NCBI RefSeq assembly: GCF_905397395.1
Contig: NZ_CAJPVH010000053.1
Coordinates: 1 to 36,294 of the forward strand
Length of the DNA: 36,294 bases
Source: Cupriavidus campinensis
GTDB lineage: Bacteria > Pseudomonadota > Gammaproteobacteria > Burkholderiales > Burkholderiaceae
Direction of reading: 5' to 3'
In this document: positions 22,879 through 33,537 of the stretch, piece after piece
How positions within the stretch are numbered: the first letter of the stretch is position 1
How the letters are laid out: each line of letters begins with the position of its first letter
Translations under genes and position numbers: made by a program
Notes under the pieces: model-generated
What the model was told of the DNA's origin: nothing
Seen by the model: only the letters and a program-made list of their open reading frames with translations
The model's database searches: none

Positions 22879-24969
22879 TCAGGCGGCATCGCCGGGCGCA
22901 TGTGACGACACCGGCACCACGCGCGGCGGAATCAGCAGGGACATCGGGTGACGCACGATGCGCCGGCGCACCGCTGCGCTGAGTTCGCGCCGATCCACGC
23001 GCGGCAGGTTGCGTGACCGCATCGCCATGTTGAAGGCCAGCGCAAAGCTGACTGACACGTTCAACACGCCCATCAACGCGATACCTGCCACGGCCAGCCA
23101 GAGCGACGGCATGCGCAGGGCATCCATGCCGAGCACGCCGATGGCCGTGCCCACGGAACCGGTGGAAAGCGTCACATGGCGCACTTCCATATGCGGACCG
23201 AAAAAGCTGAGAATCTCCGGCCCGAGCCCGAGCAGGAATCCCAGCGACACATTGCCCGCGATGCCGGACAGGTTGCGTTTCCAGAAATCCGCCAGCTTCA
23301 TCGCCCCGCCCTGCCCCAGCACGTAGCGCAGCCGGCGGTTGTAGGCCATCACGTCGTGCACGCGGTGCAGCGCGAACCAGTTGTCCGCCCAGCCGGCGAT
23401 CAGGCTCGACAGCCACAGCAGCACGCCAGTGAACGCGGCGTAGAGCGGCGTGGGGCCGAGAATCGAGAACGATTCGATCGTGGCGATGGCTTTGGCCGGC
23501 GTGATCAGGTTGGCGCCAAGCAGCTTGCTGGCCAGCCACTGCACCAGCAGCGCCACCGGGAACACCACGGCCAGGTTGCCGAAAATCGCCGCCGCGTTCG
23601 AGCGGATCATCGCGATGGTGTCGTCGACGAATGCCTCGCGCCCCTCCGGCCGCCCCGCGCCATCGAGCCGGTGGGCCAGCGCCGGGCCGGTCATCGCCGG
23701 CTGCTTGGTAGCCAGCGTGAAATGCGCGAAATGGATCGCCAGGAAGCTGCCGGCGTAGTTCAGCGAGGCCAGCAGGCCCTCCACGAACTTGTCCAGGTGC
23801 AGGCCGTAGATCAGGAACTTCAGGTAGACCGTGACCACCGTAACCAGCCCGCCGCCGGCCGCCGCCCGCAGCAGCTCACCGTACTCCTTGCGGTCCCGCG
23901 TGATGTAGTGCTCGCCGGTCTCGGCGGAGCGCTCCACCACCTTGCGCGCCAACTGCGCGAACGATGAGCCGGCCAGGTGGGCGATGCTGCGCCGCGCCTG
24001 CGTGGAGCGGATCAGCTCGGCCATCAGGTGCGCGTGGCGGCTGTGGCGGCCCGGGTCCACCCAGGCGTTGAGCAGCAGGTCGATCCGCGCCAGGCGGACC
24101 TTCATGCGTTCGATCTGGAACACCACCTCGACGGAGACGCCGTTCTCCTCGAGATCGTCATAGACGTGCTGTGCGGCGGCCAGACAGCCATCGAGCAACG
24201 CGCGGAAATAGTTGAGCCGATGCCCAAACACCTCGTTGTCATGCGCCAGCCCCTCCTCGCACAGCGCCGCGATGGCCGCGTCGAGCCGGAAAAATGGCGT
24301 GTCCTGCACGCGCCCGGGCAGGCGTGAGCGGATCGACTGGCTCAGGCCGGTGGCGCGCACCTGGCTGGCGAGCACCTGGATGCTTGCGGCCAGCGTGTCC
24401 TCAAGCATGATGCGATCGTCTTCGGCACCAGCCTGCAGCGCTGACGCGATGCGCTCGATCAAATCGTCGTCGAGCCCATCGACCCAATCGGCATCGCTCT
24501 CGTCGGCAAAGACCAGCGCGAACAGGCCGGCCATGTCGTTGCGGTTGGGCGGCGGGGGCAGGAAGCGCGCCTGGAGCCGATCGACCATCTCGCCCCAGAA
24601 GCCGGGGTGGGAGGCCACGCCGGTATCGCAGAACAGCGAGGTGGGATCGTTGTCGCGGACGATCGAGCGGATGGTGCGCGCGAAGCGGTCCGCCCAGTCC
24701 GGGTGCCGCGCCAGCACCTGGAGCAGATAGCGCAGCCGTACGTGGGCGGGATAGCTGCGCGCCGGGGCGTTGGCCTGATCGGGGCCAGTATCAGGATCGA
24801 CGGCCAGGCGGCCGTCGCGCCGGAGCCAGTAGCCCAGCTCGACGAGCCAGGCGTTGCGGTCCGCGAGCAAGGCGTCGGGGTTGGCCGAGGCCAGGATGGC
24901 GTCGAGCTGCAAGCTCGCATTACGTGACTCGCGCCACTTGCGCCATTTGCGGAACAGGGAAAAAACCAT
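22879..24969 (-). CDS. Membrane protein of the 'site-specific recombinase' (Gcr) family
   Basis: The product has 696 residues from the ATG at 24969 (MVFSLFRKWRKW). The frame remains open upstream into the phosphatase gene but is not coding there. The N-terminal half is soluble and helical. The C-terminal half has several membrane segments (VTVVTVYLKFLIYGLH, LAVVFPVALLVQWLASKLL, PLYAAFTGVLLWLSSLIAG, VGTAIGVLGMDAL, LAVAGIALMGVLNVSVSFAL). The family was named after a gonococcal 'site-specific recombinase', but nothing here resembles a tyrosine or serine recombinase active site. I describe it by family name only; the true function is unknown. Confidence 0.8.
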   Translation of the reverse strand: MVFSLFRKWRKWRESRNASLQLDAILASANPDALLADRNAWLVELGYWLRRDGRLAVDPDTGPDQANAPARSYPAHVRLRYLLQVLARHPDWADRFARTIRSIVRDNDPTSLFCDTGVASHPGFWGEMVDRLQARFLPPPPNRNDMAGLFALVFADESDADWVDGLDDDLIERIASALQAGAEDDRIMLEDTLAASIQVLASQVRATGLSQSIRSRLPGRVQDTPFFRLDAAIAALCEEGLAHDNEVFGHRLNYFRALLDGCLAAAQHVYDDLEENGVSVEVVFQIERMKVRLARIDLLLNAWVDPGRHSRHAHLMAELIRSTQARRSIAHLAGSSFAQLARKVVERSAETGEHYITRDRKEYGELLRAAAGGGLVTVVTVYLKFLIYGLHLDKFVEGLLASLNYAGSFLAIHFAHFTLATKQPAMTGPALAHRLDGAGRPEGREAFVDDTIAMIRSNAAAIFGNLAVVFPVALLVQWLASKLLGANLITPAKAIATIESFSILGPTPLYAAFTGVLLWLSSLIAGWADNWFALHRVHDVMAYNRRLRYVLGQGGAMKLADFWKRNLSGIAGNVSLGFLLGLGPEILSFFGPHMEVRHVTLSTGSVGTAIGVLGMDALRMPSLWLAVAGIALMGVLNVSVSFALAFNMAMRSRNLPRVDRRELSAAVRRRIVRHPMSLLIPPRVVPVSSHAPGDAA

Positions 24970-25030
24970 GGATGTCTCTGGAGGGCCGGCAAGGTTGCCG
25001 GCCTGGGGCTGCGGGGCTTGGCGGGGGGTC

Positions 25031-25519
25031 TCAGCGCGTGCGCGCCAACTGTTCGCGCAGCATGGCCACCACACCGTCGCAGGCGTCTTCGACGTAGTCG
25101 AGCACGGTTTCGAAGCCATCGCCCTCGCCGTAGTAGGGGTCGGGCACTTCCTCGGCGTGGTGCCGGGTGGCAAAGCTCATCAGGAGCCGGAGCTTGTCCG
25201 GGCTGACTTCGGGATGGAGCGCGCGCAGCGTGGAGATATTGGCGTGATCCATCGCCAGCACGAGGTCAAAGCGCTGGAAGTCCGCCACCCCCACCTTGCG
25301 CGCCCGCAGCGCGGACAGGTCATACCCCCGCTGCAACGCGTAGCGCTGGCTGCGCGCATCGGGCGGGCGCCCGAGGTGATAGTCGTGGGTGCCCGCGGAG
25401 TCGAGTTCGACCCGCTCCGCGAGACCCGCGGCAAGCAACTTGGCGCGCAGCACGCCCTCCGCCGTCGGTGAACGGCAGATGTTTCCCATGCAGCACATCA
25501 GGATGGCAAATGTTTTCAT
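25031..25519 (-). CDS. Low-molecular-weight protein-tyrosine phosphatase
   Basis: This is a 162-residue enzyme with the phosphate-binding loop CMGNICRS (C10-x5-R16) at the N-terminus and the general acid in VPDPYYGEGDGF. It would remove phosphate from protein tyrosines, in bacteria often on capsule or exopolysaccharide kinases, but no such kinase gene is visible nearby. The ATG at 25519 gives the conserved MKTFAILM. A GTG two codons upstream is also possible. Confidence 0.93.
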   Translation of the reverse strand: MKTFAILMCCMGNICRSPTAEGVLRAKLLAAGLAERVELDSAGTHDYHLGRPPDARSQRYALQRGYDLSALRARKVGVADFQRFDLVLAMDHANISTLRALHPEVSPDKLRLLMSFATRHHAEEVPDPYYGEGDGFETVLDYVEDACDGVVAMLREQLARTR

Positions 25520-25552
25520 CGGCACGATTTTACTTGGCCGATGGCGCCGGCA

Positions 25553-25795
25553 CTACGCCAGTTGCACCGCCAACTCCCGCCCTCTCTCCCAACCGGCTGC
25601 CTCGGCGTCTTCCGGCGTCTTGAAGTGGGCGGTCGGCGGCGCGGTTTCCACCAGCGTGCCGGCGGCGCGGATATTGGTGCCCGGACGGCAGACGCGCACC
25701 GTGTACTCCCACTCGATCGGCGAACGGGGTTTCACCAGCACCTGGATCTCGTGCGTCTCGAAAACCCTCTTCTTCCATTCACTGCTATAGGCCAT
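25553..25795 (-). CDS. Small conserved-looking hypothetical protein
   Basis: The product is an 80-residue soluble protein (MAYSSEWKKRVFETHEIQVLV at the start, GWERGRELAVQLA at the end) with no signal peptide. A clear AGGAGA lies 7 bases before the ATG, and codon use matches the native genes, so it is likely translated. I do not recognise the family. It lies between the phosphatase and another small gene, all on the same strand after uvrB. Confidence 0.7.
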   Translation of the reverse strand: MAYSSEWKKRVFETHEIQVLVKPRSPIEWEYTVRVCRPGTNIRAAGTLVETAPPTAHFKTPEDAEAAGWERGRELAVQLA

Positions 25796-25833
25796 GTCTT
25801 GTCTCCTGTGCTGCCGGCGACCCTTGGCCCGGG

Positions 25834-26055
25834 TCAGTTCACCTCGCCGGCATCGATTGTGCGCATGGCGGCCGCCTCGGCCAGTGCCAGGGCCGCCTCC
25901 GGGGTGGCTGCCGCGCCGGTCTCCGACTCGAAAGTCGGCCCGCTGGGCTCGCCGAACGCGTCGGCGATCGTCACCACCCCCGAAAACCCGCCTCCCGCAT
26001 GCGGTACTGCCCGCGCCACCACCGCGTAACCACCGTATTCGAACTGTGTCACCAT
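25834..26055 (-). CDS. Small hypothetical protein
   Basis: The product is a 73-residue, Ala/Gly/Glu-rich soluble protein (MVTQFEYGGYAVVARAVPHA...). I chose the ATG at 26055 because GAGGAG lies exactly 6 bases upstream. The longer frame to 26115 would abut the uvrB stop and lacks a ribosome site. No family is recognised. It may be co-transcribed with uvrB (59-base gap) and with the 80-residue gene downstream. Confidence 0.62.
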   Translation of the reverse strand: MVTQFEYGGYAVVARAVPHAGGGFSGVVTIADAFGEPSGPTFESETGAAATPEAALALAEAAAMRTIDAGEVN

Positions 26056-26114
26056 GGCGCGCTCCTCGTCGTTGACCGGCATCGTCCGGCGTGGATGCCC
26101 GGACACCCTAGACA

Positions 26115-28190
<2,076 letters not shown>

Positions 28191-28387
28191 AGGGTAGGGA
28201 AAAACCTGAGGAAAAACTGGCGGATACGCTAGAATCTTGGGGTTGCGCGGACCCGCTTCAAGCATTGTGGCATCACGCTACTGTCAGTTCCTGTCAGTAG
28301 GAGTAGGGCCCTCGACGCGATCCGCCAGCGCAGCCCGAAGCATTCTACGCCCTCCGTTTTGTTACACAGCTGACCACGAGAATCCAA

Positions 28388-29584
28388 ATGAGTTTGTTTT
28401 CTGCCGTCGAGATGGCCCCGCGCGACCCGATCCTGGGCCTGAATGAAGCCTTCAATGCCGACACCCGCTCCACCAAGGTGAACCTGGGCGTTGGCGTGTA
28501 CTTCACCGACGAAGGGAAAATTCCCCTCCTGCGCGCCGTGCAGGAGGCCGAAAAGGCTCGCCTGGCCAGCGCCACGCCGCGCGGCTACCTGCCGATCGAA
28601 GGCATCGCCGCCTACGACCAGGCCGTGCAGACCCTGCTGTTCGGCAAGGAATCGGCCCTGATCACGGAAGGCCGCGTTGTGACGGCCCAGGCACTTGGCG
28701 GCACCGGTGCCCTGAAGATCGGCGCCGACTTCCTGAAGCGCCTGTACCCGGATGCCAAGGTCGCCATCAGCGACCCGAGCTGGGAAAACCACCGCGCGCT
28801 GTTCGAATCGGCCGGCTTCCCGGTCGTGAACTACGCCTATTACGATGCCGCCAGCCACGGCCTGAACTTCGCCGGCATGGTGGAATCGCTGAAGTCCTAC
28901 GCGCCCAACACCATCGTCGTGCTGCACGCGTGCTGCCACAACCCGACCGGCGTGGACCTGTCGGAAGCCCAGTGGAAGCAGGTGGTGGAACTGGTCAAGG
29001 AACGCAACCTGATCCCATTCCTGGACATGGCCTACCAGGGCTTTGCCGATGGCATCGACCCGGACGGCGCCGCCGTGCGCCTGTTCGCCGATTCCGGCCT
29101 GCCGTTCTTCGTCTCCAGCTCGTTCTCGAAGAGCTTCTCGCTGTATGGCGAGCGCGTGGGCGCGCTGTCGATCGTCACCACGAGCAAGGAAGAAGCCCAG
29201 CGCGTGATGTCGCAGGTCAAGCGCGTGATCCGCACCAACTACTCCAACCCGCCCACGCACGGCGGCACGGTGGTGGCCACGGTGCTGAACAGCCCCGAGC
29301 TGCGTGCCATGTGGGAGCAGGAACTCGGCGAAATGCGCGACCGCATCAAGCTGATGCGCCATGCACTGGTGGACAAGCTGGCCGCCAAGGGCGTGCCGGG
29401 CGACTTCTCGTTCGTGAAGGCCCAGCGCGGCATGTTCTCGTACTCGGGCCTGACCACCGACCAGGTGGACCGCCTGCGCAACGACCACGGCATCTACGCC
29501 GTGGGTACGGGCCGGATCTGCGTGGCTGCGCTGAACAGCCGCAACATCGACGCGGTGGTCAACGCCATCGCCGCAGTGTACTAA
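28388..29584 (+). CDS. Aromatic/aspartate aminotransferase (class I, AspC/TyrB type)
   Basis: This PLP-dependent transaminase has 398 residues and is of the enterobacterial AspC/TyrB type, exchanging amino groups between aspartate or aromatic amino acids and 2-oxoglutarate. The PLP Schiff-base lysine is K248 in SSSFSKSFSLYGERVG. CCHNPTGVD holds the PLP-contacting asparagine. The C-terminus carries YAVGTGRICVAALN with the substrate-carboxylate arginine. Sequence alone does not separate AspC from TyrB, so I give no symbol. It is transcribed alone and followed by a terminator. Confidence 0.93.
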   Translation: MSLFSAVEMAPRDPILGLNEAFNADTRSTKVNLGVGVYFTDEGKIPLLRAVQEAEKARLASATPRGYLPIEGIAAYDQAVQTLLFGKESALITEGRVVTAQALGGTGALKIGADFLKRLYPDAKVAISDPSWENHRALFESAGFPVVNYAYYDAASHGLNFAGMVESLKSYAPNTIVVLHACCHNPTGVDLSEAQWKQVVELVKERNLIPFLDMAYQGFADGIDPDGAAVRLFADSGLPFFVSSSFSKSFSLYGERVGALSIVTTSKEEAQRVMSQVKRVIRTNYSNPPTHGGTVVATVLNSPELRAMWEQELGEMRDRIKLMRHALVDKLAAKGVPGDFSFVKAQRGMFSYSGLTTDQVDRLRNDHGIYAVGTGRICVAALNSRNIDAVVNAIAAVY

Positions 29585-29664
29585 GCATCACAGAACGACA
29601 GCTTCGGCGCATTGCACCAAAAAGCAACACGCCGATTGCACCCGTTCTGACGCAGTGCCACAAG

Positions 29665-29700
29665 AAAGGCGACGGGGAGGCCACTCCCGGTCGCCTTTTT
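29665..29700 (+). terminator. Rho-independent terminator after the aminotransferase gene
   Basis: AAAGGCGAC (29665-29673) pairs with GTCGCCTTT (29690-29698). An inner GGGAG/CTCCC extension follows a G-G mismatch, and a T run ends the structure (CCTTTTTG). It isolates the aminotransferase from phaZ. Confidence 0.85.
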
Positions 29701-29860
29701 GTGTCTGTACGTGTCTGTCACCACGAATTCAAGCCAATGTCCTATTGTCTTCACCGCTTGTCGGCGTACTTTGGAAGCGTATGCTGCAAAGCACGACCGT
29801 TCGATTGCGGGCATAATCCATCGGGCACAAACGCCCGACAGAAAGGCAACAGGTACCGGC

Positions 29861-31102
29861 ATGCTTTACCAACTGCACGAATTCCAGCGCTCCATGCTGA
29901 ACCCGCTGACCGCCTGGGCTCAGGCGACGGCCAAGACCTTCACCAACCCGCTCAGTCCGCTTTCCCTGGTGCCGGGCGCACCCCGCCTCGCGGCCGGCTA
30001 CGAACTGCTCTACCGGCTCGGCAAGGAATACGAGAAACCCGCCTTTGACATCAAGTCGGTGCGCTCCAACGGCCGGGACATCCCCATCGTCGAGCAAACC
30101 GTGTTCGAGAAGCCGTTCTGCAAGCTGGTGCGCTTCAAGCGCTACGCGGACGACCCCGAGACCATCAAGCTGCTCAAGGACGAGCCCGTGGTGCTGGTCT
30201 GCGCCCCGCTCTCCGGCCACCACGCCACGCTGCTGCGCGACACCGTGCGCACGTTGCTGCAAGACCACAAGGTCTACGTGACCGACTGGGTCGATGCGCG
30301 CATGGTCCCGTCCGACGTCGGCCCGTTCCATCTGTCTGACTACATTTATTACATTCAGGAATTCATCCGCCACATCGGCGCGGATAACCTGCATGTGATC
30401 TCGGTCTGCCAGCCCACGGTGCCAGTGCTCGCCGCGATCTCGCTGATGGCCTCCAACAAGGAAACCACCCCGCGCACGATGACGATGATGGGCGGCCCGA
30501 TCGACGCCCGCAAGAGCCCCACGGCGGTCAATTCGCTGGCGACCAACAAGTCGTACGAGTGGTTCGAGAACAACGTCATCTACACCGTGCCGGCGAACTA
30601 TCCGGGCCACGGCCGCCGCGTCTACCCGGGCTTCCTGCAGCACGCCGGCTTCGTGGCGATGAACCCGGACCGCCACCTGTCCTCGCACTATGACTATTAC
30701 CTGAGCCTGGTCGAGGGCGATGCGGACGACGCCGAGGCGCACGTGCGCTTCTACGACGAGTACAACGCCGTGCTCGACATGGCCGCCGAGTATTACCTCG
30801 ACACCATCAAGGAAGTGTTCCAGGAATTCCGGCTGGCGAACGGCACGTGGGAAATCGACGGCGCGCTGGTGCGTCCGCAGGACATCAAGACCACGGCCCT
30901 GCTGACCATCGAAGGCGAACTGGACGATATCTCCGGCGCCGGCCAGACCGCGGCCGCGCACGACCTGTGTACGGGCATTCCCAAGGCCAAGCGGCATCAC
31001 ATCACCGCGCCGAAGGCCGGCCACTACGGGATTTTCTCGGGCCGCCGCTGGCGCGAGAATATTTATCCGGAACTGCGCGATTTCATCCGTAAATCCCGCT
31101 GA
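29861..31102 (+). CDS. phaZ: Intracellular polyhydroxybutyrate depolymerase PhaZ
   Basis: This enzyme mobilises stored PHB granules in the cytoplasm. The 413 residues start at the ATG at 29861 (MLYQLHEFQRSML), with AGG upstream. The frame is open 54 codons further but is not conserved there. The nucleophile is a cysteine, C183 in ISVCQPTVP, instead of a lipase-box serine. D355 (GELDDIS) and H388 (PKAGHYG) complete the triad. All three fall at the positions known for R. eutropha PhaZ1, and there is no signal peptide. A strong terminator follows. Confidence 0.95.
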   Translation: MLYQLHEFQRSMLNPLTAWAQATAKTFTNPLSPLSLVPGAPRLAAGYELLYRLGKEYEKPAFDIKSVRSNGRDIPIVEQTVFEKPFCKLVRFKRYADDPETIKLLKDEPVVLVCAPLSGHHATLLRDTVRTLLQDHKVYVTDWVDARMVPSDVGPFHLSDYIYYIQEFIRHIGADNLHVISVCQPTVPVLAAISLMASNKETTPRTMTMMGGPIDARKSPTAVNSLATNKSYEWFENNVIYTVPANYPGHGRRVYPGFLQHAGFVAMNPDRHLSSHYDYYLSLVEGDADDAEAHVRFYDEYNAVLDMAAEYYLDTIKEVFQEFRLANGTWEIDGALVRPQDIKTTALLTIEGELDDISGAGQTAAAHDLCTGIPKAKRHHITAPKAGHYGIFSGRRWRENIYPELRDFIRKSR

Positions 31103-31124
31103 AGCCAGTCGGAAGCCGAATGCG

Positions 31125-31160
31125 AAAATGCCCGCGATGACCTCGCGGGCATTTTTGTTT
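31125..31160. terminator. Terminator after phaZ, shared with the opposing tetR gene
   Basis: AAAATGCCCGCGA (31125-31137) and TCGCGGGCATTTT (31143-31155) form a perfect 13-bp stem with a 5-base loop, followed by TGTTTTTC. The A/T-flanked stem works in both directions. It lies between convergent phaZ and tetR. Confidence 0.9.
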
Positions 31161-31180
31161 TTCCCGACCGGGATAACCGC

Positions 31181-31816
31181 TCAGCGCTTCTGCAGGAAGG
31201 CCAGCAGCATGTCCGTATGCAGCTCGGCAAAGCGCGCGTGCTCGTCTTCCGAGGCCACGTCGCGGCCAATCACCGCGCTGATGGTGTAGCGGTTGGAGAG
31301 CACGTAGTAGCCCAGCGCCGAAATGGTCAGGTAGAACTGGGGCACGTCCACGTTGTCGCGGAACAGGCCCTGCTGCTGGCCGCGCCGGATGATGTCCGCC
31401 AGCACGTTGACCACCGGATTGATCAACTGATGCAGCTGGGCGGACTTCTTCAGGTGGCGCGCCTCGTGCAGGTTCTCGCTGTTGACCAGGCGGATGAACT
31501 CGGGGTGCTGGTAATACCAGTCCCAGACAAAGCGCGCCAGCGTGCGAACGGCCGCGACCGGGTCTTCGTCGGTCACATGCAGTTGCTCCTCGGCGGCGCG
31601 GAACTCGGCGTACTGCTTTTCGAGCACGGCCAGGAACAGGCCTTCCTTGCTGCCGTAGTAGTAATAGAGCATCCGCTCGTTGGTCTCGGCCCGGCGGGCG
31701 ATCTGGTCGACGCGCGCGCCGGCCAGCCCGCCCTTTGCGAATTCTTCGGTGGCGGCGGCCAGGATGCGCCGGCGCGTGCCTTCGGGATCCCGCTTGGTTT
31801 TTGGCTCGTTTGACAT
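31181..31816 (-). CDS. TetR/AcrR family transcriptional regulator
   Basis: The product has 211 residues from the ATG at 31816 (MSNEPKTKRDPEG). The N-terminal helix-turn-helix is typical (RRRILAAATEEFAKGGLAGARVDQIARRAETNERMLYYYYGSKEGLF region, about 14-60). The C-terminal ligand and dimer domain resembles TetR_C_16/YcdC-type domains but does not reveal the ligand. It converges with phaZ and diverges from the rsxB-nth pair. A palindrome next to a perfect -10 upstream suggests it represses itself, and perhaps the divergent genes. Confidence 0.9.
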   Translation of the reverse strand: MSNEPKTKRDPEGTRRRILAAATEEFAKGGLAGARVDQIARRAETNERMLYYYYGSKEGLFLAVLEKQYAEFRAAEEQLHVTDEDPVAAVRTLARFVWDWYYQHPEFIRLVNSENLHEARHLKKSAQLHQLINPVVNVLADIIRRGQQQGLFRDNVDVPQFYLTISALGYYVLSNRYTISAVIGRDVASEDEHARFAELHTDMLLAFLQKR

Positions 31817-31844
31817 GGGTTCCGGAGTCGGTCGGTTGCGCGGG

Positions 31845-31876
31845 ATTATATGGCACGGCCGAGCACATATTGCTCG
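31845..31876 (-). promoter_or_regulatory. tetR promoter with candidate operator palindrome
   Basis: On the minus strand a perfect TATAAT lies at 31845-31850, 28 bases before the ATG. Just upstream, CGAGCA-CATAT-TGCTCG (31860-31876) is a perfect 6-base inverted repeat with a 5-base spacer, placed over the -35 region. Its size and position suit a TetR-type operator. Confidence 0.55.
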
Positions 31877-32047
31877 TGTCTCGTGCAAAGATCCGCCACA
31901 TATCGCCCAAACGGGTGAGGCGACGGCGTGGCGCGCCAATCATCGCCGGTTCTGCCGTTTCGGGAAATCGGGGATAATCCTTGCCGCGCACACGCCCGCA
32001 GAGGCGTGCAGAAGCGTTAGCCGTCCCTCACATCGTTCCTCGCAGTC

Positions 32048-32857
32048 GTGACCATCACCCTCACCGCCGCCGCCACCCTGGCGGACCGCCTAGAAGCCCT
32101 GCTGCCGCAAACCCAATGCACCAAATGTGGGTTCGACGGCTGCCGCCCGTACGCCGAGGCCATGGCCCGGGGCGAGGCGGCGCCCAACCGCTGCCCGCCG
32201 GGCGGCACCGAGGGCATCGTGCGGCTGTCCGCCCTGCTCGGCGTGGCGCCGCGTGCGCTGGACCCCGAGCACGGCGTGGAGCAGTCGCGGGCCGTGGCGC
32301 GTATCGACGAATCGCGCTGCATTGGCTGCACGCTCTGCATACAGGCCTGCCCGGTCGATGCCATCGCCGGCGCAGCCAAGCAGATGCACACCGTGCTGCC
32401 CGACTGGTGCACCGGCTGTGATCTCTGCGTGGCACCTTGCCCGGTGGACTGCATCGACATGATTCCGGTAACGGGCGAAAAGACGGGCTGGGCCGCGTGG
32501 TCCCCCGCGCAGGCCGACGCCGCCCACACGCGCTACCTGGCGCGCCGCGCCCGGCTGGTGCGCGAGCGCGAGGAGAACGACGCACGCCTGGCCGCCAAGG
32601 CCGCGGCCAAGCTGGAGGCGCTGCAGGCGGAACCCGTGATGTCCGATGCCGAGCGCGCCGCCCAGGAACGCAAGAAGGCGATCATCCAGGCCGCGATCGA
32701 GCGCGCGCGCCAGAAACAGGCGGCCGCCACGCCGCGCAATACCGAGAATGTGTCGCCGGCCGTGCAGGCCCAGATCGACGCCGCCGAGGCCCGCCGCGCC
32801 AAGGCCGGCCTGACGCAGGCGCCTCCCGACAACAACAAGAAGCCTCCCGACGCATGA
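32048..32857 (+). CDS. RsxB/RnfB-like ferredoxin protein (no membrane anchor)
   Basis: This is a 269-residue Fe-S protein starting at a GTG (32048). C24, C27, C32 and C49 (QCTKCGFDGC...RCP) form the first [4Fe-4S] site of the RnfB family. Two further ferredoxin clusters are C91/94/97/101 (CIGCTLCIQACP) and C121/124/127/131 (CTGCDLCVAPCP). Residues from about 150 on are a charged, Ala-rich helix (coiled-coil-like) not found in E. coli RsxB. The usual N-terminal membrane helix is missing, and none of the other rnf genes is near, so it probably acts as a soluble electron carrier. The stop overlaps the nth start by 4 bases. Confidence 0.85.
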   Translation: MTITLTAAATLADRLEALLPQTQCTKCGFDGCRPYAEAMARGEAAPNRCPPGGTEGIVRLSALLGVAPRALDPEHGVEQSRAVARIDESRCIGCTLCIQACPVDAIAGAAKQMHTVLPDWCTGCDLCVAPCPVDCIDMIPVTGEKTGWAAWSPAQADAAHTRYLARRARLVREREENDARLAAKAAAKLEALQAEPVMSDAERAAQERKKAIIQAAIERARQKQAAATPRNTENVSPAVQAQIDAAEARRAKAGLTQAPPDNNKKPPDA

Positions 32858-33498
32858 ACGCCGCCAAGACCCGCGCCATCTTCGAAACGCTGCGAGACGT
32901 CAATCCAACCCCGGCCACGGAACTCGAATACAGCTCCCCCTTCGAGCTGCTGATTGCCGTGCTGCTCTCCGCGCAGGCCACAGACGTGGGCGTGAACAAG
33001 GCCACGCGCCTGCTGTTCCCGGTGGCCCACTCGCCCCAGCAGATGCTGGCGCTCGGCGAGGCGGGGCTGATCGATTACATCAAGACCATCGGCCTCTACA
33101 AGACCAAGGCCAAGCATGTGATCGAGACCTGCCGGATTCTGGTGGAGCGGCATGACGGGCGCGTGCCGCCAGACCGCGAGGCGCTGGAGGCCCTGCCCGG
33201 GGTGGGCCGCAAGACGGCCAACGTGGTGCTCAACACCGCGTTCGGCCAGCCGACCATTGCCGTGGATACGCACATCTTCCGCGTCTCCAACCGCACGGGG
33301 CTGGCGCCGGGCAAGAACGTGGATATCGTCGAGCAGAAGCTGCTCAAGGTGGTGCCGAAGGAATTCCTGCACGACGCGCACCACTGGCTGATCCTGCATG
33401 GGCGCTACGTCTGCAAGGCGCGCAAGCCCGAATGCTGGCATTGCGCCATCGAGCCGCTGTGCGAGTTCCGCGAGAAAACGCCGGCACCAAGCGCCTAG
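32854..33498 (+). CDS. nth: Endonuclease III (DNA glycosylase/AP lyase)
   Basis: This enzyme removes oxidised pyrimidines and cleaves the abasic site in base-excision repair. It has 214 residues from the ATG at 32854, which overlaps the rsxB stop (ATGA). The helix-hairpin-helix is LPGVGRKTANVV with the catalytic lysine, the catalytic aspartate is in VDTHIFRVSNR, and the C-terminal [4Fe-4S] motif is C-x6-C-x2-C-x5-C (CKARKPECWHCAIEPLC). The rsxB-nth coupling echoes the rnf-nth operon of gammaproteobacteria. Confidence 0.97.
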   Translation: MNAAKTRAIFETLRDVNPTPATELEYSSPFELLIAVLLSAQATDVGVNKATRLLFPVAHSPQQMLALGEAGLIDYIKTIGLYKTKAKHVIETCRILVERHDGRVPPDREALEALPGVGRKTANVVLNTAFGQPTIAVDTHIFRVSNRTGLAPGKNVDIVEQKLLKVVPKEFLHDAHHWLILHGRYVCKARKPECWHCAIEPLCEFREKTPAPSA

Positions 33499-33537
33499 CC
33501 CCGGCGCCGAAGGTATAAGCCCCGGCGCCGGCGGGGA

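Noticed and set aside
28281..28298. Tandem CTGTCAGT repeats upstream of uvrB, looked at as an SOS (LexA) box
   Set aside because: The spacing and halves do not give CTGT-N8-ACAG. It is a direct repeat of 8 bases only, with no support as a LexA site.
33499..33536. Repeated CCCCGGCGCC blocks between nth and the nitroreductase gene
   Set aside because: They can pair, but imperfectly and with no T run. In such GC-rich DNA this is weak evidence for a terminator.
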